Below are positions 1 to 7,362 of a stretch of 64,000 bases of DNA, piece after piece (within the stretch, counting starts at the first letter, position 1; each line of letters opens with the position of its first letter). The stretch is taken from NCBI RefSeq assembly GCF_900113315.1, contig NZ_FOZG01000001.1, forward strand, positions 744,001-808,000, given 5' to 3'. The position numbers and the translations under genes were made by a program. The notes below the pieces were generated by a model. It was not told where the DNA came from. It saw only the letters and a list, made by a program, of their open reading frames with translations, and did no database searches. Source of the DNA: Sphingomonas jatrophae. Lineage in GTDB: Bacteria > Pseudomonadota > Alphaproteobacteria > Sphingomonadales > Sphingomonadaceae.

Positions 1-2
1 CG

Positions 3-332
3 TGGGATCACATTCACGCGACGGTGCGAAACAGCCGGTTCAGCGGGTATGGGCATCGGCTCGGCAACCTGCTTCCCTGTTGCAAGCCGTGCAATTCCAA
101 AAAGGGGAGCAAGGCGTGGGATGCGCATCTTCGCTCCCTACCGATGGCGGACGATCTTCGAGCCGAGCGGGAAAGCGCGATAGCTGCGTTCATTGATCTG
201 TATGGGTATCCCGAATTCACCGAGACGGACACACCGGATCATCAGCGGATTGAGGCAATCCGCCTACAAGTGCTTGACCTTCTCACCGAAGGAGACGCGA
301 TCGCAGCCCGTATTAGAAATGCCTCAAAGTAA
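3..332 (+). CDS. HNH endonuclease, C-terminal part (5' truncated by window edge)
   Basis: The reading frame is open from the window start and ends at 332. The visible start contains a beta-beta-alpha metal pattern: an Asp-His pair (WDHIHAT), then GHRLGNLLPCCKPCNSKKG. This matches the DH...N-L...C-x2-C-N-x-x-K core of HNH nucleases, and the CCKPC cysteines could form a zinc knuckle. The remaining 60 residues are a helical tail without recognised motifs. The N-terminal part is outside the window, so domain architecture and start are unknown. As part of the island it may be a defence nuclease or a mobile-element homing-type nuclease. Confidence 0.7.
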   Translation, partial: WDHIHATVRNSRFSGYGHRLGNLLPCCKPCNSKKGSKAWDAHLRSLPMADDLRAERESAIAAFIDLYGYPEFTETDTPDHQRIEAIRLQVLDLLTEGDAIAARIRNASK

Positions 333-496
333 CCGGAAGGTCCTTTGGGAACAGTTATTTAGGACAAGTACCTATCTCTTAACTACTACGATATTCACAC
401 CTTCGCCTACCAGCCACGACGAGCAGATGACGTCCCCACCCGCGCTCATCTACGGATGCTCACGGGAAAAGTGGTGCTCGAAACTCGTCGCCCTCT

Positions 497-847
497 TCAC
501 AGGCAGCCCCGAACGCGTGGCACAATGCCCCCTTTGCTACCACCGCCGCCCCATAAGGCGACCTCTGTGCCTCCCCTAGCGCTCGGCGATAACCTTGCGA
601 GCGTGAACTGCGTTTTGACATACACTGAGCGTCCGGCCGCAAATGCGCTGGCATTCACGTCATGGTGCCAAAGCGCACTGACGACGCACAGGGTAAGATC
701 ATCTGGGCTCTTCTCGGACGCCCCTTCCCAAAACGGCTGCCCGTGCATGATCGCCAGCAAGCCCTCTGTAGCCGGATCAATTGGAGGAGCGTCGTACTTA
801 GAGGGCGATTGTGCCAGCAAGGCGACGGCGAGCAATATCAAAGCCAT
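497..847 (-). CDS. Hypothetical small exported protein
   Basis: This frame encodes 116 residues starting with a short hydrophobic leader (MALILLAVALLAQS) that looks like a signal peptide. I recognise no family. The ATG at 847 lies one base beyond the stop codon of the upstream gene (849-1313), which suggests a two-gene transcript. The middle contains Cys and Trp-His-His residues, while the C-terminus is Gly/Arg-rich and may be less reliable. It could also be a spurious frame. The support is the leader peptide and the tight spacing to a better gene. Confidence 0.4.
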   Translation of the reverse strand: MALILLAVALLAQSPSKYDAPPIDPATEGLLAIMHGQPFWEGASEKSPDDLTLCVVSALWHHDVNASAFAAGRSVYVKTQFTLARLSPSARGGTEVALWGGGGSKGGIVPRVRGCL

Positions 848-848
848 G

Positions 849-1313
849 TTACAGGCCCGCCCCAGCCCGCGACACCAAGGGAGCATATTGCAGCTCGCAG
901 AACGCCAGATTAGATGAAATCAGGACGACGCGATTGCCACTGGGCTTGTCGGCCCACATTCTTCGCTGGACCGATCCGCCCTCGTACTCGACGGGTTCGT
1001 CATACTTTGCCGTCAGATCACGCTGTAACTCACGGCACGCAGCATCATCGTGTTGGGACATGGTGACGCGGGTGAGACCGGTGCCATCGAACCAGTAGCT
1101 GACCGCGAACTTGAAACTACCTGCCGCGTAGTCGCCGACCACCTCCCGCGTGGCGTCCCCTTGCGCCGAGGCGTCACCTTCTCCCTTCCGCGCCATGCCG
1201 TTGCTGACGGTAATGACCTGGGTGGGGGTCATCCCCCATTTCGTAAACTGCCAGTGCGCCTGTGCCGGAACCGAAGCTGATACGGCAGCAACGGCGATGA
1301 GCCACTTCTTCAT
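849..1313 (-). CDS. Hypothetical exported protein
   Basis: This encodes 154 residues from the ATG at 1313, chosen because it begins a canonical signal peptide (MKKWLIAVAAVSASVPAQAHW, cleavage likely after AQA). A longer upstream frame is open but would bury the leader. The mature part carries WGMTP near its start, a run of short beta-like segments, and two cysteines. This general look (WGMTPeqV) is found in periplasmic proteins of proteobacteria with no assigned role. The gene is divergent from the Xre-RT pair and separated from it by about 120 bp containing a 12-bp inverted repeat, so it is plausibly controlled by that regulator. Function unknown. Confidence 0.65.
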   Translation of the reverse strand: MKKWLIAVAAVSASVPAQAHWQFTKWGMTPTQVITVSNGMARKGEGDASAQGDATREVVGDYAAGSFKFAVSYWFDGTGLTRVTMSQHDDAACRELQRDLTAKYDEPVEYEGGSVQRRMWADKPSGNRVVLISSNLAFCELQYAPLVSRAGAGL

Positions 1314-1342
1314 GCGTCCCCCAAATGCGTCCAAATGCATTC

Positions 1343-1391
1343 CATGGTCTACATGGTCAGCAAGGCCGGTCCAACACCGATGTAGACCATG
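1343..1391. promoter_or_regulatory. Candidate operator: perfect 12-bp inverted repeat
   Basis: CATGGTCTACAT at 1343-1354 is repeated as its exact reverse complement at 1380-1391, with 25 bp between. The left arm also sits in a smaller dyad, CCATG-N5-CATGG (1342-1356). The repeat lies between the divergent starts of the exported-protein gene (1313) and the Xre regulator (1433). The most economical reading is an autoregulatory operator for the Xre protein. A structured RNA element upstream of the reverse transcriptase is an alternative. Confidence 0.55.
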
Positions 1392-1432
1392 AGCTGTCGT
1401 CCCAAGAGCGACATTATGATCGAAGCTCACCG

Positions 1433-1663
1433 ATGGACATTCGGCTGCGCTTCGGGAGGAACGTGAAGGCGTTGCGCAAGGCGACCGGACTGTCGCAGGA
1501 CGAGTTTGCAGATAGGGCGTCGATCCACAGAACGTACATGAGTGGAATTGAGCGGGGTAAGCGCGCACCGACGATCATCGTCGTCGAGCAACTGGCGCTG
1601 GCCCTCGGCGTGCAACCGGGTGCGCTGTTCGCTGACGACAACAGCCCGCCAGACCAGGCTTGA
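1433..1663 (+). CDS. Xre-family helix-turn-helix transcriptional regulator
   Basis: A 76-residue protein consisting almost entirely of one HTH_3 domain. Residues about 7-62 show the pattern GRNVKALRKATGLSQDEFA followed by the recognition-helix region (RASIHRTYMSGIERGKR) and the closing VEQLALALGV helix. The ATG at 1433 is chosen because the domain starts immediately after it and upstream sequence is non-conserved. The stop codon TGA (1661-1663) overlaps the TTG start of the reverse transcriptase gene, so the two are translationally coupled. It probably represses its own operon and perhaps the divergent exported genes through the inverted repeat at 1343-1391. Confidence 0.85.
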   Translation: MDIRLRFGRNVKALRKATGLSQDEFADRASIHRTYMSGIERGKRAPTIIVVEQLALALGVQPGALFADDNSPPDQA

Positions 1664-3099
1664 AGGTCAGCGTGGCAATCATCCGCTCCCAAGTGGTACC
1701 TTGGCCGTTGCACCGGACCTCAGGCCGCACCGAGCACCCTGCTGCCCACCCACAGCATCTCACCGCTTTCGAGCGGTTTCGAGCAGCGAACCCTGACTTT
1801 CTCCAGCGCCTCGCTTCGGATGCGGAGCACCGCACCCGTCAGCTTGCCCGGCTTGGTATTCTTCCGCGGAGCGAGCAGCGCGATCACGTTCGCAAGCTGC
1901 TCCGCGACCGCAAGCTACACCGGCTCTACGCCTACCACGCCCTTCGCCAATCCCGGCGGCTGAAAAACGCCACTCCCGAGACCGTCATGGAGCTGGCAAC
2001 CAATTTCAACGCCTTTGCGCCCGTTCGTCACGAGCCATTTGCCCTGCGGCTGGTTTACAAGGGCAATGGCAGACGTTGGGTCCACGATTTCGGACCACGC
2101 CGCCGGATGCACCAGAAGCTGGTGGCTGACATCCTGCGGCAGATACATCCTCCCCGGCGAGCGCAGACGCTGTTCAACGGGGGGATGCCGGTGGCCAGGA
2201 TGGCCATCGCGGCGGCCTATCGCGACGGTGGCTTCACTCACGGCGTGGAGGTCGACATCGTTCGCTTCTACGACAGCGTGCGGCACCCCGCGTTGGCCGA
2301 TCTCCTGCGGCCGTTGCCGACGCCTGTCGTCGAGCACGTGGTCTGGGACGTCGCAATGCGTGATGATCCTAGTCCCTACGCCGTGATTGGCACCATGCCT
2401 GCCCCTACCCCCAGCGTGTTGACGGGGCTTTCTCTGGGTTCCGCTACGTCTCCCATCGTGGGTGAAAAGATCGTGGCCGAGTTGCTGGCGCGAGCCGGTG
2501 AGACGGAGACGATCACCTATGCCGACAATCTGTTCGTCATGGGACGCTCACACGGCGAGGTGTTAGCGCGCATAGACCGCATCAGGGAAAGCGTGACCTC
2601 ATGGTCCGACGTCGGCTCGCTGGGGCTTAGGGAGGGCGCGTCGTTCGGGTACGATCTCACCCAACCGTTCGAGTTTTTGCGGCAGGAAGGGGTGGCCACC
2701 GGACATGGATTGGAATGGAGGCCGGGCGCGGAGCAACGGGCGCGATACCAACTCGGCGATAGCGAACAACACTTGACCGCCGAGCAGATCGCGGCGGCGG
2801 AACAGCGGGTCCGCCACTGGCGGCGATCATACGGAGACTGGCCCGAAGGCGATGCGCAGGAAGCCATCTATCTTGCCGAACTCGCGGCACGTCGCTTCTA
2901 CAACGACGGTAACGCATCTAACCGCACCGCCGCGGTCCATGCGGTGATCGTTGCATGGCTGGCAACCGGCCAAGACCGCGACTGGTGGGAACTCCTGCCG
3001 GATGGCGGCAACGCGTCAGACAACAGGCGCAGAGCGCTGGTGGAGGAACTGCGACGTTGGATCGCTGCCGCCTTAGCTGGCACATCAGTCGCAGCGTAG
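1660..3099 (+). CDS. Divergent reverse transcriptase-like protein (YADN motif)
   Basis: A 479-residue protein with RT palm motifs in order: a finger segment at about 127-165 (FALRLVYKGNGRRWVHDF, then RMHQKLVADIL), motif A VDIVRFYDSV at about 198-207, motif B GLSLGSATSP at 256-265, motif C YADN at 287-290, and an EFLRQEG block near 338 resembling the FLG motif. The second catalytic Asp of YxDD is Asn here. About 120 N-terminal residues and 130 C-terminal residues are helical and unrecognised. There is no maturase, HNH or integrase domain, so it does not look like a group II intron enzyme. The start is TTG at 1660 overlapping the regulator's stop; GTG at 1672 is an alternative. Its setting in a defence-rich island fits the uncharacterised or defence-associated bacterial RTs, but the group cannot be assigned by eye. 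Confidence 0.8.
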   Translation: MKVSVAIIRSQVVPWPLHRTSGRTEHPAAHPQHLTAFERFRAANPDFLQRLASDAEHRTRQLARLGILPRSEQRDHVRKLLRDRKLHRLYAYHALRQSRRLKNATPETVMELATNFNAFAPVRHEPFALRLVYKGNGRRWVHDFGPRRRMHQKLVADILRQIHPPRRAQTLFNGGMPVARMAIAAAYRDGGFTHGVEVDIVRFYDSVRHPALADLLRPLPTPVVEHVVWDVAMRDDPSPYAVIGTMPAPTPSVLTGLSLGSATSPIVGEKIVAELLARAGETETITYADNLFVMGRSHGEVLARIDRIRESVTSWSDVGSLGLREGASFGYDLTQPFEFLRQEGVATGHGLEWRPGAEQRARYQLGDSEQHLTAEQIAAAEQRVRHWRRSYGDWPEGDAQEAIYLAELAARRFYNDGNASNRTAAVHAVIVAWLATGQDRDWWELLPDGGNASDNRRRALVEELRRWIAAALAGTSVAA

Positions 3100-3115
3100 C
3101 CACCGACCCGAGCGG

Positions 3116-3574
3116 CTACGACCTGTATTCTATTGCAATGCGCATAGCGTCGGCGCGGGATAACTCGATCATGCTGATCTCCCGCGCCCAATCGGCAGAG
3201 GCCCCCGCGACGGCGAGCAGCTCCCTCCATCGCGCCGGATGTCGGAAGCGACGATGCAGGCAGAAATGACATCCCTGGCAAACAGCTCGCACCTTCATGG
3301 GACGGAAGTAAATCTCAGCGTGGAGGTGCAGCCGCTGCCCGCGATTGCAGATCGTGCACGATGAAGGCCGGACAAGCCAGCCTCGCACCTCCGCGAGACG
3401 CACTCGTTGCCACGCCGCAACCCGCTCATATCCGGTTGCCCCATTATATGGACCGGGGATTGCCCACCCCCAACGTGGCAACTGTGCTCCCGCAGCAATC
3501 TCGTGGGATACGCGCAGTTCCAACGCAACATCTGGCGGCATCACAACCGCCGGAGTAGCCGTCTCACTACCCAT
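3116..3574 (-). CDS. Small HNH/zinc-ribbon-like protein
   Basis: A 152-residue protein, last gene of the recombinase operon. Its core reads CTICNRGQRLHLHAEIY, then about ten residues, then CQGCHFCLH. This is the CxxC...H-x-E-x-Y...CxxCH...H arrangement common in short HNH-like or zinc-binding proteins of phages and islands. The N-terminal 75 residues are unremarkable. The ATG at 3574 is preferred; it overlaps the end of the preceding 62-residue gene by 8 bp. Whether it is an active nuclease or a zinc-binding accessory protein cannot be told. Confidence 0.6.
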   Translation of the reverse strand: MGSETATPAVVMPPDVALELRVSHEIAAGAQLPRWGWAIPGPYNGATGYERVAAWQRVRLAEVRGWLVRPSSCTICNRGQRLHLHAEIYFRPMKVRAVCQGCHFCLHRRFRHPARWRELLAVAGASADWAREISMIELSRADAMRIAIEYRS

Positions 3575-3755
3575 CCAGCGAAGCCTGTATGTCGGCGACC
3601 TTCCAACGCAGTTCGCAAGCCCTAATGTCGATCCGGGCGACAAACGCGGCGGTAGCGTCCGGCGAAGGCATCGTGGACAAACCTTCCAAGGCTACGGCGT
3701 GGAGGTTGTCGAGCATGGCGGTTGGATCGGAAAACAAGTTTGTCACCGCGTTCAT
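3567..3755 (-). CDS. Hypothetical 62-residue protein
   Basis: A short acidic, probably all-helical protein (begins MNAVTNLFSDPTAML) whose ATG overlaps the serine-recombinase stop codon as ATGA (3752-3755). Its own end overlaps the next gene. That coupling is the main reason to believe it is translated. No family recognised. Being locked between a recombinase and a zinc-binding protein, it may be an accessory factor of the recombinase, but this is only positional inference. Confidence 0.5.
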   Translation of the reverse strand: MNAVTNLFSDPTAMLDNLHAVALEGLSTMPSPDATAAFVARIDIRACELRWKVADIQASLDG

Positions 3756-4318
3756 GCAGATGCATCTTCTGCAAGCAGCCGATACACGGATGCCCGTCCG
3801 ACGTTCAGCTTCGCGGCTATTTCCGACGCTCCAAGCCCAGCGGCCCGCAGATCGCGCATTTGCGCCAGCTTGGCGCGCGCAGTAGGTGCGCGGCCACGAT
3901 AGCGACCATCCGCCTTCGCCTTGGCGATGCCAGCACGTTGCCTCTCCAGCATGGTGGTGCGCTCCCACTCTGCGACGGCACCGAACATAGTCAGAAGCAT
4001 TCGGCCGGTCGGAGACTTCGTGTCCACCTCGGACCCGCCGAAGTCGAGAACCCGCAACGATACGCCCTTTCGCTCTAGCAGGGCGACGATGCCGAGCAGG
4101 TCTGTCGTGGACCGGGCAAGCCGATCCAACCGGGTGACCACCAGCGTGTCACCCTCACGAACGAAATCGAGCGCAGCGTCGAGTTCTTCGCGGACGGCAA
4201 CGGATGACACTCGCTCTGCGAACAGGCGGTTGCAACCCGTTGCAAGAAGCTTCGCCTCCTGCGCCTCGAAACCGGCGACCTGTTCCGCCGTGCTCGTCCT
4301 GACATAGCCGATCTGCAT
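3752..4318 (-). CDS. Serine recombinase, Tn3-resolvase/invertase type
   Basis: A 188-residue protein with the resolvase catalytic domain: MQIGYVRTSTAEQ places the nucleophilic Ser at residue 9, the segment TRLDRLARS carries the conserved arginines, and TGRMLLTMFGAVAEWERTT leads into the long E helix. The C-terminal part (about 140-186) is a Hin-type HTH (LGASEIAAKLNVGRASVYRLL). Length matches small resolvases of about 185 residues. It heads a three-gene operon. The 300-bp region upstream carries repeated GTCTCAC heptamers that could be its recombination site. It could act as a resolvase of the island or as an invertase; no invertible segment was seen. Confidence 0.92.
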   Translation of the reverse strand: MQIGYVRTSTAEQVAGFEAQEAKLLATGCNRLFAERVSSVAVREELDAALDFVREGDTLVVTRLDRLARSTTDLLGIVALLERKGVSLRVLDFGGSEVDTKSPTGRMLLTMFGAVAEWERTTMLERQRAGIAKAKADGRYRGRAPTARAKLAQMRDLRAAGLGASEIAAKLNVGRASVYRLLAEDASA

Positions 4319-4630
4319 CGAGCCTTACTCCATCCGTTCCCGGCAGCCTAGCCGAGCGGTGATCGACGTCCAGAACGGAGTGAGAACGACGCGGGCCATC
4401 GTGACGGTCTCACCCGCGTCTCACGGGGCCTTGGAAGCAGCGAGAAGGCGTCTCACTGACCCGAGTTGCACCGATGTGAGACATCAGCGCAGCCTTCGCA
4501 TCGGTCTCATTGGGGCAAGGCGTTGTGATACCCTACGCCACCACGAGCGGCTGCCTTCAAGAGGCAGCGGTACAAGTTAAGCCGATTGACGTCGAACTGC
4601 CTGGCTGCAATTCAGCGCTGGGAGAATGTG
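4319..4630. promoter_or_regulatory. Intergenic region with clustered GTCTCAC heptamers (possible res site)
   Basis: No gene is apparent in these 312 bp between the divergent serine recombinase and the SIR2-STAND gene. Heptamers related to GTCTCAC occur at 4380-4386 (GTGAGAA, inverted), 4407-4413, 4418-4424, 4450-4456, 4476-4482 (GTGAGAC, inverted) and 4504-4510 (GTCTCAT). Inverted pairs 4380/4413 and 4450/4482 span 34 and 33 bp, about the size of resolvase subsites. This is the expected place for a res site, but the heptamers could also bind another regulator of either gene. Confidence 0.45.
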
Positions 4631-7084
4631 ATGTTCAGCAGCGAGCAGAATGAACGCTTGATCCGCGACGTTCGCACTGGGAGGTATAGCCTCCTTGTGG
4701 GCGCAGGTGCCAGCTACGGAGGGTTCAATCGGGATGGCATCCCACTTCCTCTAGGAGGAACGTACGCGGCGGAGCTTGCCGATCACAAAAAAGTGCCGAC
4801 CAGCACTCCTCTCCAGCGTGTGTTCGCTCTTCTCGGAGAAGACGAAAGGCAAACTTTGGTCATTGACCGATTTAGCGGCTGTACACCTAGCGACGCGTTA
4901 AAGGCTCTACCCTCATTCGTTTGGAAGCGGGTATTCTCACTCAACATCGATGATGCGCTCCAAGCTGCATATGAGACACCCAAGCGCTTACAGGACCAGA
5001 TTACGCGAAATTACCGAGACGCTTATGAGGATGACCCAAGTCTCGCGTCGGTTCCAATCATCCATTTGCATGGCTGGGTCGGAAAAGCGGAGGATGGATT
5101 TATCTTCTCCAGAGATGAGTACCTCCGACAGTTACATCATCATAACCCTTGGATGGTTGTTCTCGCAGAGAGCCTACCTGTTGACCCTTTCATCATCATG
5201 GGGACAGCACTCGACGAGTTCGACCTGGAATACTACATGTCCATGCGCACTCCCACAACAGCCAGACCAGATCGCGGTCCGTCGATCTTGGTTACAACGA
5301 GCGATAACGCTATAACGCGGCATGACTGTGCGAAATACGGGCTCGAACTGTTCCTGGGAACGTCGACGGATTTTATGTTGGCTCTAAATAGATTAGTAGC
5401 TGATCGACCAACGCCCATCGGGTTAATACCTGAGACCTCAAGGGCGCTGTTTCCAGCTACCCTCTCTGCAAAGGATCTAGCTACCTTTGCTACTGATTTC
5501 ACCCGCGTTCCGTCTGCCGCGGAGCCTAACATCGATGACCCGAGCTTTCTTCTTGGACGCGCCCCCTCTTGGAGCGACCTTGTATCGCAGCTTGATGTTG
5601 CACGCGAGCAGACCAGTGCAATTGTAACTCTCGTCCAAAATCTTCTAGTTGCAGAGAAAGATCGCCCATCTCTCGTTTATTTGAAAGATGATCCCGGTGG
5701 AGGAAAGACGACAATCCTCCGCCGACTGGCTTTTGAATTTTCGAGATTGAGCGTTCCCGTTTTGATATGCTCGGCGCTTGGCCGAATAGAGCCAAAGTTC
5801 ACGGCATCAATGATCGATCTGATCGATGGCCCATTGGTGATTATCGTTGATAACTTCGCGGATCAGGTTCATTCGATTGCTGATACGATCCAGATACTAG
5901 AAAAGACTGATCTAGTGTTTGTAGCGGCTGAACGCGTGTACCGGGATCGTTACATCATGCAGGCACTTCACGGTGTGTCTGTCACTCGGCGTAACGGTCT
6001 ACGCCTCGTACAACGTGAAACTGATGCGCTTTTTCAAAACTACTCGGATGCAGGCTTCCTCGGTGACCGCAGCGCTCCTCGCGATATAGATCGTTTTTCA
6101 GGCGCGCTAACTTCAGAGCCGATAGCTGTAGCATGCTGCCGGATTATGAATGATTTTCGGCCGCTCGATGGCATTATTCGCAGCTTACTTGAGCAGCATA
6201 ACTCAACCGAAAAGAAGCGCTACCTCATCGCTGCTCTCGCACAATTTTGTATCAATGGGGGTCTCCGTGAAAGCATTCTTGTCTCAGCCTCTGGGGCAAT
6301 CGGTCTCACGAACCAACTTCGAAGCAGTCACCACCTTCCACTGGCTGTAACCGAAGAGGTCGGTGGCAGCAGGTTTATCGCACCCCTGAATGCCACCATC
6401 GGACAGCGCGCGCTAACGATTGTGGCTACTGATAACATAGAGCTCCTGTTAGACGTCTTTATCGCTCTTGCTAACAGCATTGCGCCACGTGTGAACCGGG
6501 CTGCGATCCGGCGACGCTCACCGGAGGCGCGTTTAGCAGGGCGACTTTTTGACTTCGACGAAGTGGCTGAAAAGTTTCTAGGGCCATCCGCACGGAAGTT
6601 CTATGCGGCTGTTCAAGAGAGGTTTAAATGGAACTCTCGGTACTGGGAGCAGGTTGCACTGCTCCATCTTGCACAGTTTCAAGCTAAGCAGCCCTCGTCC
6701 GAGGGATGGGAGCAGCTGGACCTCGCGGTTCGTCACGCGAGGCACGCAGTCGTGGTTGAGAGACACCCTTTGACACTAACGACTTTAGGGAAGGTGCTGC
6801 TCGCGCAAATGGCTGCTCCTGAAGGTTCTGCTCCGGCCTCATTCACGGACGCGTTCCGAGAATTGGACGACGCTATCATCCTTGAGCAGCGATGGCTTCG
6901 GTCAAACGCGCAGCCCTATGTCGTGCTATTTAGGGGTACACGAGACTATTTGAGCATGGGCCTCAGGCTCAGCAGCTCGCAGATAAACAAGCTCAATGAG
7001 CATGCGAAGTACGCTCGCAGCACCTTCTCAGACGATGACGATCTGATGAGGCTTATCACCGATGCTGAAGCAGCAAGTAGGTAA
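4631..7084 (+). CDS. SIR2-domain STAND-type P-loop NTPase, probable anti-phage protein
   Basis: An 817-residue protein. N-terminal SIR2-like NAD-binding domain: LLVGAGASYGG at about 21-31, VFSLNIDD at 101-108 (Asn/Asp of the NAD pocket), PIIHLHG at 142-148 (catalytic His region), PFIIMGTALDEFD near 186-198. An NTPase follows with Walker A DPGGGKTT near 355-362 and Walker B LVIIVDN near 402-408. The C-terminal 400 residues are helical and likely form the sensor. SIR2 effectors fused to STAND NTPases (Avs/DSR-like) deplete NAD on phage recognition; that role here is inference from architecture. The ATG at 4631 follows a GGGAG Shine-Dalgarno six bases upstream; an upstream ATG at 4586 lacks one. 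Codon use is noticeably more AT-rich than in the core genes. Confidence 0.85.
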   Translation: MFSSEQNERLIRDVRTGRYSLLVGAGASYGGFNRDGIPLPLGGTYAAELADHKKVPTSTPLQRVFALLGEDERQTLVIDRFSGCTPSDALKALPSFVWKRVFSLNIDDALQAAYETPKRLQDQITRNYRDAYEDDPSLASVPIIHLHGWVGKAEDGFIFSRDEYLRQLHHHNPWMVVLAESLPVDPFIIMGTALDEFDLEYYMSMRTPTTARPDRGPSILVTTSDNAITRHDCAKYGLELFLGTSTDFMLALNRLVADRPTPIGLIPETSRALFPATLSAKDLATFATDFTRVPSAAEPNIDDPSFLLGRAPSWSDLVSQLDVAREQTSAIVTLVQNLLVAEKDRPSLVYLKDDPGGGKTTILRRLAFEFSRLSVPVLICSALGRIEPKFTASMIDLIDGPLVIIVDNFADQVHSIADTIQILEKTDLVFVAAERVYRDRYIMQALHGVSVTRRNGLRLVQRETDALFQNYSDAGFLGDRSAPRDIDRFSGALTSEPIAVACCRIMNDFRPLDGIIRSLLEQHNSTEKKRYLIAALAQFCINGGLRESILVSASGAIGLTNQLRSSHHLPLAVTEEVGGSRFIAPLNATIGQRALTIVATDNIELLLDVFIALANSIAPRVNRAAIRRRSPEARLAGRLFDFDEVAEKFLGPSARKFYAAVQERFKWNSRYWEQVALLHLAQFQAKQPSSEGWEQLDLAVRHARHAVVVERHPLTLTTLGKVLLAQMAAPEGSAPASFTDAFRELDDAIILEQRWLRSNAQPYVVLFRGTRDYLSMGLRLSSSQINKLNEHAKYARSTFSDDDDLMRLITDAEAASR

Positions 7085-7255
7085 GCATCGTGGATCGACA
7101 TGGGAGAAGCCTCGTTTAGATGAGGTACCCTTTTATGCTCGAGGGGTCCCAGTTCTCGTAATCAAACGAACCTCTTTATGTCGTGCCAGTACGCAGTCCA
7201 TCCGGCTTGGGGGGCGTCAATAAAGCGGTGACGAAAGGGCTGACGGCGGACGGCT

Positions 7256-7271
7256 CGTCACTCGAGTGACG
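7256..7271. repeat. 16-bp perfect palindrome downstream of SIR2-STAND gene
   Basis: CGTCACTCGAGTGACG is self-complementary over 16 bp. It lies in the 278-bp gap between the convergent SIR2-STAND and vsr genes. It could be a protein-binding dyad or part of a terminator, but there is no T-run next to it. The rest of the gap shows nothing. Confidence 0.35.
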
Positions 7272-7362
7272 TAGCACTCTCCAGTCGTCAGTCAAGTTAA
7301 CTGGAGCGGGATCATCGAGTATCCGTGTGACGTGCCACTCCAAAGGGCTTTATCTGCCAACA

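Noticed and set aside
2-196. 64-codon frame at the window start
   Set aside because: It overlaps the HNH frame, which has recognisable motifs; this one has none.
1313-3120. Retron, group II intron or diversity-generating retroelement
   Set aside because: No msr/msd-like structured region, no intron domain V or maturase domain, and no template/variable repeat pair was seen around the RT.
3116-3755. Toxin-antitoxin pair
   Set aside because: The two small genes overlap, but neither resembles a known toxin or antitoxin; the zinc-binding pattern fits HNH-like proteins better.
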